The notes beneath the pieces are model-generated. The model saw only the letters and a program-made list of their open reading frames with translations. It ran no database searches and was not told the DNA's origin. The translations under genes and the position numbers were made by a program. Positions 8,966-15,713 of a stretch of DNA of 21,635 bases are shown piece by piece (position 1 is the first letter of the stretch; each line of letters begins with the position of its first letter). Origin of the DNA: Chrysochromulina parva (Eukaryota > Haptophyta > Prymnesiales > Chrysochromulinaceae); NCBI GenBank assembly GCA_002887195.1, contig PJAB01000725.1, positions 1 to 21,635 of the forward strand, read 5' to 3'.

Positions 8966-10477
8966 TCACGCGCCCTCCCCGTTTCGAGTGGCGCTGCTGC
9001 CTGCTCCCTCTTGCGACCCGGCCGCCTTGGCCTTTGAGGTTGAGCTGCTGCCCCCTCCGGTCGGCTGAGCCTTGCGCGCCCTCTTGAGCACCTTGTACAG
9101 CGCTGAGCATCCGGACCGCTTGGCCGCCTTGGCATCCTCCTCTGCGGGGACGGCGCCCTGGTGAAGGAGCCACTCACCCATCTCGGCGTGGCCGCTCTCG
9201 GCGCACAGTCGAAGAGGAGTCCAGCCCGTCGTGTCGGCACGTTCCAGCAGCGAAGGTGCGAGCGGCAGCAGCCAGGCCGCGACGGCGAGCTGGCTGCTCG
9301 CACACGCCTGCAGCAGCGCATGGCAGCCTAGGGCATTTGCCTGATCAGGCCGCTCCCCAAGCGCATGCAATCGCTGCGCGACCGGTAGATGCCCTCCGAA
9401 GCATGCAAGTAGAAAGGGAGTGTCGCCGTCCGCGTTGGCAGCCGACCGGGCGGCGCCCGCACCCAGAAGCCTCTCGGCCATGGCGAGGCTCCCCGCCTGG
9501 CACGCATAGTGAAGGGGCGTGTTGCCGTCATCATTGGCGCGCGTCGCGATGGCGCCCATGTCAAGCAGCCACTCGCACACTGCGTCATGGCCTGCCGCGC
9601 TCGCGAAATGAAGGGGCGTAGCGCCAGCGCCATCGGCTGCGTCGATCGGCAGCGCGCACGCGTCCCGCAGCCACATGGCCACCTCCAGATGGCCCGAGCC
9701 ACACGCGACGTGCAACGCGCTACGGCCGGCCGCGTTGAGCGCCGTCGTGGGCGACCCGAGCTCAGCGAGGGCACGCGCCGTGTCCATGTGGCCGTTGGAG
9801 CATGCCAGATGCAGCAGCGTGTGCCCTTCCTGATCCAGGACGCCCATCGACGCGCCGCGCGCCGCCAGCGCGCGCACGATCGGCGTGTGCCCGTGCAGGC
9901 TCGCGAAGCCGATCGGCGTCATGCCCTGCGCGTTGCGCCGCTCGCGCTCCACGGCGGTGTCGCTCAATCCCGGCTGCCCGAGGAGCCACTCGACGAGCGC
10001 CAGGTCGCCGTGCAGGCACGCCTCGTGCAGCGGCGTCTCGCCCGCCGCGTTGGCCGCGCCGACGGGCGCGCCGCGCGCGACCAGCCACTCGGCCACGTTG
10101 AGGTGGCCGAAGCGACAAGCAACGCCCAGAGGCGTGTCACCCTCCTCGTCGACGAGCGCCGCGAGCGCCGCGTCACCCTCCTCGACGGAGATCGCCGCGT
10201 TGACAATGCCCTCCGCGTGCATACGCTCCACGTCCTCAAGGCGCCCCTCAGCGCACGCGACGAAGAAGGCCTCCTCGTCCTCAGCCTTGCTGTCGTCCGA
10301 GTCCTCGCTGCCACCTCCATCGCGCTCGTCAAAGCCCTCGTCCTCCTCGTCCTCCTCGTCCTCCTCGTCACGTCGCCTGCGCCGCTGACTCCGCTCGCCG
10401 TCGATGTCGCCGTACGCATCCTCCTCATCGTTGTCGTCGTCGTCGTCTACGCGACGCTTTCCCTTCTTCATCTCCAT
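8966..10477 (-). CDS. Ankyrin-repeat protein with an acidic N-terminal tail
   Basis: A single-exon protein of 503 residues, probably a protein-interaction scaffold. Residues 1-75 are highly charged: a basic start (MEMKKGKRR), a DDDDDNDEED run, an RRRRR cluster and a DEEDEEDEE run. About ten to eleven ankyrin repeats of about 33 residues follow (70-460), shown by recurring TPLHxAxxxGH and AxWLLxxGA patterns: DTPLGVACRFGHLNVAEWL, ETPLHEACLHGDLALVEWLL, TPLHFASAAGHDAVCEWLL, NTPLHYACQAGSLAMAERLL. The tail is Lys/Ser/Ala-rich. No catalytic domain, signal peptide or membrane helix is visible, so the binding partner cannot be named. The N-terminal basic clusters could serve nuclear import (inference). 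The ATG at 10477 is chosen because it opens the charged tail and the upstream sequence is non-coding. Confidence 0.9.
   Translation of the reverse strand: MEMKKGKRRVDDDDDNDEEDAYGDIDGERSQRRRRRDEEDEEDEEDEGFDERDGGGSEDSDDSKAEDEEAFFVACAEGRLEDVERMHAEGIVNAAISVEEGDAALAALVDEEGDTPLGVACRFGHLNVAEWLVARGAPVGAANAAGETPLHEACLHGDLALVEWLLGQPGLSDTAVERERRNAQGMTPIGFASLHGHTPIVRALAARGASMGVLDQEGHTLLHLACSNGHMDTARALAELGSPTTALNAAGRSALHVACGSGHLEVAMWLRDACALPIDAADGAGATPLHFASAAGHDAVCEWLLDMGAIATRANDDGNTPLHYACQAGSLAMAERLLGAGAARSAANADGDTPFLLACFGGHLPVAQRLHALGERPDQANALGCHALLQACASSQLAVAAWLLPLAPSLLERADTTGWTPLRLCAESGHAEMGEWLLHQGAVPAEEDAKAAKRSGCSALYKVLKRARKAQPTGGGSSSTSKAKAAGSQEGAGSSATRNGEGA
10337..10369 (-). repeat. 9-base tandem repeat encoding Asp/Glu
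   Basis: Repeated TCCTCCTCG units on the + strand encode (DEE)n in the acidic tail of the ankyrin protein. Likely length-variable. Confidence 0.8.
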
Positions 10478-10512
10478 TGTCCACGCGACGATTCGTTTCG
10501 CAAAGAACTTGC

Positions 10513-10536
10513 AGGTGTGAAAGCTGTTTCACACCT
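10513..10536. promoter_or_regulatory. Perfect 10-base inverted repeat upstream of the ankyrin gene
   Basis: AGGTGTGAAA (10513-10522) and TTTCACACCT (10527-10536) are perfect inverted copies around the 4-base spacer GCTG, starting 36 bases upstream of the ankyrin ATG. It could be a dimeric transcription-factor site or a 5' UTR hairpin. A related GTGAAA/TTTCAC dyad lies upstream of the kinesin gene. Function is inferred from position and symmetry only. Confidence 0.5.
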
Positions 10537-10627
10537 CGGCGTTCACCTCCAACTCCCTGCACACTGGAGGTCACTGCCGCTTGACTGTACATAAATGAAG
10601 CTCATGGGCGGTTTCATGGTGAACGGC

Positions 10628-10633
10628 TATATA
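10628..10633 (-). promoter_or_regulatory. TATATA element, possible TATA box for the ankyrin gene
   Basis: TATATA lies about 150 bases upstream of the ankyrin ATG in an AT-richer patch of a GC-rich window, and also within the 3' flank of the neighbouring IQ-motif gene. It is weak evidence by itself. Confidence 0.25.
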
Positions 10634-10732
10634 CCCACCCATCAGATGTATAAGCGTGTGTACACACATGCGTACGCCGTACGGAGAGCTCGATTGGAGA
10701 GCGGAGAAACAGCCATTTGCCCCGACGTGCGG

Positions 10733-13396
10733 TCACTGGTGCTGCATCCAGGCGAGCACAAGCGAGATTCCCGCAAGCAGCTCCTCGCCGTAGCGCGCGT
10801 CAAAGCCAGCGCCTGCATACGCTGTCGTGACGAGCGCATCCGTTGCGTCGCGCAGCGCGAGCGCGAGCGCCACCAACTCCTCGTCTGTCTGATGCGCAAG
10901 GAACTCGGTCGTCTTGTCGATAGAAGCCGTGGACGGCCTGGGTAGCTCCGACAATAGGTCCGACGACCCATCTTCGAACGCCTCTACTACCTCGGGCTTC
11001 CTTACGTGCTCCGAGGCCCCTCCGTGACCTCCGTGCAACGGCACGCTCGGTAGCCGCTCGCCGCTATGGGCGCGTGCAGGCGAGCCCGCCCTCGAGCCTG
11101 CTCGGCAGGTAGCTTGGCAGGTGACTCGCGGCACACGCGGGCGAAGAGGCAGGCTACGCGTAGGGCTGACGCTCGAGACGCATGCAAAGGCGAGAGGCCC
11201 GGGACTTCCCCACAGCCCCACCCTCTCCTGGGGGATGACGAAGCTCGTGCTCGTGTCGAATGGCAACTGCAGCGGCTGGACGATGGTGAGCCGCGGCGGC
11301 GAGGAGGAGAGGGCGGTGAAGAGGGCGGCTGGGCACGGGGGGGAGCATCGCGGCGGGGGAGTATGCGGGGGACAAGCCCGCAAGGCAGAGTGGCGGCTGC
11401 GAGCGCCGATGAGTGAGTGAGTGAGTTTCATCTGAGCGCCGATGAGCATAGCCATGGCGGCGGGGAGTATGACCGCGGGGGGGCGCCCGGGGCGGCGCCC
11501 GTACGAACTCATCTCTGGTGCGCTCGAGCTGCTGCGGAGGGGTCGGTGAGGCGGTAGGTGAGGTGACGGCAGCAGCGAGCTGCTTTGAGGGGTTGACGGC
11601 CGGACTGCGGCGGGGACACGGGATGAGAGGCGAGAAACCGAACGCGACGACAACCGCGTCGACAGCCGCGATCTTCCGTTGAGCGGCGAGCCCAGCAGCG
11701 CAGGTTCCGCAGCCATATCCGCGCGGTTGGGCAAGCCCTCACTGCCGGTGACACGACCAGTGATGTTAGGGCGGCTGCTGAGACGGGAGAGGGGGCGAGG
11801 GCTACGGCTGAGCGGCGGCGACACGCTGCAGTGCTCCGCATCCGGTTGGTTCACCATTGGCGGATTGATCCACAATGCTGGCAACGGCTCGCCGCTGGTC
11901 GATCGAAACCAACGGATCGTGGACGTGGCCAGGGGTGACAGAGCGCGTGACCGCTGATGCTTGTTGGGGCTGGGGGGCAGCGAGGGAACGCTGGCAACGA
12001 AGACATCCTCCCCCATGCCCTCGACGCTCATGTTCATAGATGACGAGACGGGCGAGAGAGTAGGCGAGCCACTGGTCAAACGGTATTGAGGCGCAGCGCT
12101 CCTCCTCGTTTGTAGGGGGACCGGGCTATGTGTTGCTCGTGCCCTGTCCCGCATCGCCATGCGAGCAGCGTCCAAGCCACTTTCGGTTGAGCTGGCGTCA
12201 CCGCCGCCGATCGCCTTGCCTAGTGCACGGCGGGCGAGATTGCCGCGCAGGTGCGACTGTACTGTACTCGCCGCCTCCCGTGCTCGACGCAACTGCCTAG
12301 TGCGCAGCTTGGCGATGAACATCGCCTGGATCAACATGCTAGACTTCCACAGCCGCATGCCCACCTGGCGGGCTACATGCGCTTTGTCGCGGATGGCACG
12401 CCGCTGCTCGTTGGGGACTGCAAGAAGGCTCGGTGCGCCCGCCGCCATCGCCCGCTCAACGTCGCCGCGGAGTGCTGCTGCTGGTGCCGTCGCCGCCAGA
12501 CCACTGCCTCCGTTGGAACTCGACCCGCGGCTCCTGCCACCTGCGCCGCCCAATCCGCCGCCCCTGTTGGCGAAACTGTTGATAGGGTGCGCGGGAGCGC
12601 AGCCACCTTTAGCGCCACGGGCGCCCGCCGCGCTGATGGCCTCAATCTTGCCCGCCCGCTTGTTGACACTGCTCCCTGCCTGACTCCCTCGTGCTCGTGC
12701 CGAGCCTGATCGTGCCCCCAGCGTGTTTACCACGTCGGTGTAGACGAGGTCGTCGTCGTCAAAGTTGTTGACGCTCGCGTGCACGACAAGCGGTGCTGGC
12801 AGCGGCACCACCTCCTCATCTTCAAGCCAGAAGATCATCTCACAGCCCAGCTCGCCCGCCGCCTCCTTTCGCGCGGTGCGATCGAAGAGCGCACGAAGGA
12901 ACATGGCGTACTCGACATTATCGACCGACTCTGTCCAAGTATCGGCCAGCTCGAAGATGGAGTCGAGCCAGCGCTTGCGTGAGAGTGTGGCGCGCTCGCC
13001 CGCGTCTTCAGACCACGATTCCCTAGCCTGCTTCCTCGCCTCCTCGATGTCCTTGGGCTCGTCATCCTCGAGAAGCGCTAACGCCATCTTTGTCATTATC
13101 GCCACGTAACGGGACTTGTTTATGGCGGTTTGCTCGCCGCCGTCGGCCTCCTCTAGGTCAAAGTCAAGCTCCCTTGACATCTGTCGTCGACCCGCCGCGG
13201 CAGCGGCGAACGAGCCTTTCAAGGCCGCATCCCACCACACGTTCAACTCTCGCAGCACCACCTTGTCTTGCCGGAGTGCGGCGCGCTTTTCGAGCATTTC
13301 GGGGGTCTGGAGCTGCATGTCGCCCTGCTCATACCAGCGGAGGTTTGCGACGTCCTCGGCATTGGTCACCTCCGTAACGGGCGCTCTTCTCGACAT
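10733..13396 (-). CDS. IQ-motif protein of unknown function, possibly cytoskeletal or flagellar
   Basis: The open frame gives 887 residues from the ATG at 13396. Residues 1-225 are the best-behaved part: charged helical sequence (LRWYEQGDMQLQTPEMLEKR), then RWLDSIFELADTWTESVD and VEYAMFLRALFDRTAR. I recall similar patterns in conserved proteins of flagellated protists but cannot name the family. After a Gly/Ser/Ala-rich linker come two IQ-like calmodulin-binding motifs, IQAMFIAKLRTRQLRR (356-371) and VQSHLRGNLARRALG (379-393). The remainder is Ser/Pro/Arg-rich with SRLSSR-type repeats and ends in a short helical segment (DKTTEFLAHQTDEELVALAL). The stretch from about 11520 down to 11000 is Pro/Cys/Arg-rich and may hide an intron read through by chance. 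The ATG at 13396 is preferred over the upstream in-frame one at 13486, whose extension looks like UTR. Confidence 0.7.
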   Translation of the reverse strand: MSRRAPVTEVTNAEDVANLRWYEQGDMQLQTPEMLEKRAALRQDKVVLRELNVWWDAALKGSFAAAAAGRRQMSRELDFDLEEADGGEQTAINKSRYVAIMTKMALALLEDDEPKDIEEARKQARESWSEDAGERATLSRKRWLDSIFELADTWTESVDNVEYAMFLRALFDRTARKEAAGELGCEMIFWLEDEEVVPLPAPLVVHASVNNFDDDDLVYTDVVNTLGARSGSARARGSQAGSSVNKRAGKIEAISAAGARGAKGGCAPAHPINSFANRGGGLGGAGGRSRGSSSNGGSGLAATAPAAALRGDVERAMAAGAPSLLAVPNEQRRAIRDKAHVARQVGMRLWKSSMLIQAMFIAKLRTRQLRRAREAASTVQSHLRGNLARRALGKAIGGGDASSTESGLDAARMAMRDRARATHSPVPLQTRRSAAPQYRLTSGSPTLSPVSSSMNMSVEGMGEDVFVASVPSLPPSPNKHQRSRALSPLATSTIRWFRSTSGEPLPALWINPPMVNQPDAEHCSVSPPLSRSPRPLSRLSSRPNITGRVTGSEGLPNRADMAAEPALLGSPLNGRSRLSTRLSSRSVSRLSSRVPAAVRPSTPQSSSLLPSPHLPPHRPLRSSSSAPEMSSYGRRPGRPPAVILPAAMAMLIGAQMKLTHSLIGARSRHSALRACPPHTPPPRCSPPCPAALFTALSSSPPRLTIVQPLQLPFDTSTSFVIPQERVGLWGSPGPLAFACVSSVSPTRSLPLRPRVPRVTCQATCRAGSRAGSPARAHSGERLPSVPLHGGHGGASEHVRKPEVVEAFEDGSSDLLSELPRPSTASIDKTTEFLAHQTDEELVALALALRDATDALVTTAYAGAGFDARYGEELLAGISLVLAWMQHQ
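11401..11446. repeat. Direct repeat flanking a GAGT microsatellite
   Basis: GAGCGCCGATGAG occurs at 11401-11413 and again at 11434-11446, separated by GTGAGTGAGTGAGTTT and a few other bases. It lies in the dubious middle of the IQ-motif gene, where the encoded protein loses its usual character. Confidence 0.6.
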
Positions 13397-13829
13397 GTGG
13401 CACCCTCTCGCACCTACCTCGCTCGCGCACAACACAACGCATGTCGTCCGAATGAAATAGAAATGTAACGACTTGCATGCATGCATTATAACCGTTCACG
13501 TTCATCAGAAGCGATCCAGAAGCGAGATGTTCCCATATACAGTGTAGACCGATCCTCAAGTCCCCAGCGCCAGGGTAAGTGAGGGCTCGAGGTAAGAGGA
13601 CTGTAGCAACTAGCAAGAGGACTAGCACGAAGGAAAATCGACGCGTATAATACATGTGTTCACGGCCACTCTGCAAGGAGCTGAGTCCTCAGACACAAGC
13701 CGATCGATTACAGTAGGGAACCCATTCACACAGAGGAGTTGTCGACTGAGTATAATGTTAGAGGAATGTAATTTTCCGGGCCGGGCTTTCTCGCGACAAA
13801 ACTCGTCTCTTTCTGCCCAGGTTCATCAA
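13397..13829. promoter_or_regulatory. Divergent promoter region between the IQ-motif gene and the plastid-type gene
   Basis: A 433-base head-to-head spacer. It is less GC-rich than its neighbours and holds the perfect palindrome TGCATGCATGCA (13474-13485) directly followed by ATTATAA (13485-13491), a TATA-like element in the + orientation. A consensus donor GTAAGT at 13575 and a pyrimidine-rich acceptor at 13820 suggest a leader intron for the + gene. The promoter role is inferred from geometry. Confidence 0.5.
13575..13820 (+). other. Probable 5' UTR intron of the small membrane protein gene
   Basis: CAGG/GTAAGTGAGG is a near-ideal donor and CTCTTTCTGCCCAG/G a strong acceptor ending ten bases before the ATG at 13830. 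The upstream sequence has no useful coding frame (its one ATG, in GAGATGTTCCC, stops after five residues), so the intron would sit in the leader. A second donor-like GGTAAGA lies at 13591. Removing this intron would delete the in-frame upstream ATG at 13656. Confidence 0.5.
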
Positions 13830-14366
13830 ATGGCACGCCTGCTCGTTTGCGCGTTGTGCTGCTTGGCCCAGGCCAATGCTTTGCGAATCGCGCCCGCTCC
13901 TGTCCGGCCTAGTCTTGCCTCGGCTGTAGTCCGCAGCCAACCTGTCATGGCCGCAAAAGCCGTCGTGACCCAAGGGGGTGATCCGGTTGGCCCCATTAAG
14001 TTCGTGATGGCTATCGCGGCTTCCGCTTGGGCATTTACCTTGATTGCCGTGGTTTCCGCTGGTGGGAAAGCGGTCACTCCGCTTGCAAGCAGGCTGATGG
14101 GCTCTGTGCCCTTCAAGCTTTCAAGCGTCATCACGCTTGCCATCGTCTTCTCCGGCCTCTCAGAGCTGCGCAAGCGTGCAAGTATCATCGAGGAGAGCAA
14201 TAAGTGCATGGACGAAGGCGAGTGTGAGATCTACGACGAGATTGTCGAGACCACGCCGGCATGGAAGTTGCGCCTTGCGAAGGGCCGGTTGATGCAGTCG
14301 AACGCCCTCTACAATAAGCTCGACGGCGCGCCTCCAGAGGGATATTCGTGGGGCAAGACACTTTGA
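13830..14366 (+). CDS. Small two-helix membrane protein with a plastid-type bipartite leader, function unknown
   Basis: A 178-residue protein from the ATG at 13830. It opens with a signal-peptide-like stretch (MARLLVCALCCLAQANA) and a following Pro/Ala/Ser/Arg segment low in acids (LRIAPAPVRPSLASAVVRS), the arrangement used for import into complex red plastids. The mature part has two hydrophobic helices (about 55-77, FVMAIAASAWAFTLIAVVSAGG; and about 95-112, FKLSSVITLAIVFSGLSEL) and a hydrophilic C-terminus with two Cys (CMDEGECEIYDEIVE) ending EGYSWGKTL. I do not recognise the family. A thylakoid or envelope protein is the natural inference. The longer frame beginning at 13656 is rejected as start because it would bury the leader and probably lies in an intron. 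Confidence 0.72.
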   Translation: MARLLVCALCCLAQANALRIAPAPVRPSLASAVVRSQPVMAAKAVVTQGGDPVGPIKFVMAIAASAWAFTLIAVVSAGGKAVTPLASRLMGSVPFKLSSVITLAIVFSGLSELRKRASIIEESNKCMDEGECEIYDEIVETTPAWKLRLAKGRLMQSNALYNKLDGAPPEGYSWGKTL

Positions 14367-15713
14367 GATTTTGTGCCGAGAGCGTGCTACAGGAGAGCCA
14401 CATCGTTCGACTGTCTGATACAGGGCAGGCCGTGCGGGTTATGGGCCTTCCGAAGCTTTGGTTCAGGAACAGGTGTGGGGTCGTGGAGTGTTCTTGTTCG
14501 CCAACCCGCGACCACAAGGGGGCAATAGCAAGGGGCAATAACAAAGGGCGCTCCTGTGCACGCAGCATGACTCGCCGCACGTCCACACGGGATGTTACGG
14601 AAAGGCGTGGCAGAGCTTCTGCGGAGCGCTCTGAATACGCGCCAGGCGCGGACGAGTGCCCAGTACCTTATGTGAGTTTCGTCTTCCGTTTGTCCGTTTC
14701 AGACATTACTCCGCGGCTCGGGCAACGCCGGCGCGCGTGTGCGGGCCCCCGAACCCGTGGGCGATCGTTGCCGATACATTCGACACCGGATCGTTTCCCG
14801 CGCCCAGCCCCAGGGCTTCACGGTCAGGCACGACAGGAGTCAGGAATGTGGATACGTTATTGAACCGACGGACACGGAGGTCGGAGTGACCCCGCTGAGG
14901 TAACCTGAGAGGTATCTACTAGCCCGTAGCCGAGGGCGAGGCGTCTCTCGTGTCTCGACCTCGCGGACCTGCGGCGCTGCGGGGTTGCGGTTCCGACTTG
15001 AGACCTATTCCAGACCGCCGTCAGACCCGAGCGGTTCAGTCTTTTCACGTTTCAGATTTTCAGCGGTAAAAACGGGCGCGCCACAGTCTCACTGTCACCA
15101 GCATTACCGTCCGGCGGTCAAGGTGGCTACCGCGACGACGTGCCACCGAAGACTGTTTCGTTCCGCGTCGTGCGACGCCGTGCTATCGGACTACCCGGGC
15201 CCGGCCCGACGCGCGAGCGACAAAGGATCAGCGGCCTTTCACGCCACCACCTTGGCTACTAGATGTGCAAGTAACATGAGTGATGAGTCCAGCCCCGAAC
15301 CGCCGTGGGGTTCGCCCCCCAACCTCACTTTGGCCGCATGCAACATGCCATCGGCGCGACGATCCTTCGCACCCAATCCCGCACATCACGCACGCCCGCT
15401 GCTCACTTCTGCTCTCGCCACGTCCCTCACATGCCAAATTAGGTTCTTAGTGCCAAATCCGATCCGTAGTGCGCCAACGGGCAGCTGTGAGCACGTTGCG
15501 CGCCCTATGTGGCCTCCCCCCTCGCCCCCGTGGCAACATGCGACTCCCACCGTGCCGCCGCCGTCGGCCCAAGGAGCGCCAGGCCGGCTGTGGGAAAGGC
15601 CGGCTGTGGGAGGGGGTAAGACCCTTGTGTGGGGCAGTGGCAGCGGCCCAAGCGGCGGGCGCGCGCCTGTGCGGCAGTAGCGGCCTCCGAGGGCGGACAC
15701 CTCGTCGTCCCCC
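14367..15713. other. 1.35 kb region without a supportable gene
   Basis: This lies between the converging ends of the plastid-type gene and the kinesin gene. Open frames of up to 231 codons exist but have no family motifs, compositional bias or credible starts. I looked for tRNA T-loop and rRNA-like sequence and saw none. Visible items are a 16-base near-tandem repeat GGCCGGCTGTGGGAAA/GGCCGGCTGTGGGAGG at about 15583-15614, a small GCATG-CAA-CATGC dyad at 15337-15349, and a 31-base GT-AG-bounded pyrimidine-rich segment (14672-14702) resembling a very short intron. It could be long UTRs, a non-coding transcript or a multi-exon gene with small exons. Confidence 0.45.
15583..15614. repeat. 16-base tandem duplication
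   Basis: GGCCGGCTGTGGGAAA is followed immediately by GGCCGGCTGTGGGAGG, about 100 bases downstream of the kinesin stop codon, in its probable 3' UTR. Confidence 0.7.

Noticed and set aside
9509..10594. A 361-codon + strand frame opposite the ankyrin gene
   Set aside because: Arg/Ala/His-rich shadow; the ankyrin repeats on the other strand explain the sequence.
13656..13829. Upstream extension of the small plastid-type protein to an ATG at 13656
   Set aside because: It would place a hydrophilic segment before an evident signal peptide and most likely lies within a leader intron.
15270..15300. GTGATGAGTCC as a box C/D snoRNA or hammerhead core
   Set aside because: No matching box D or paired stems at the right distance, and the hammerhead core is incomplete.
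14985..15680. A 231-codon + strand frame in the long spacer
   Set aside because: Composition resembles random GC-rich sequence and it has no recognisable motif or plausible start context.
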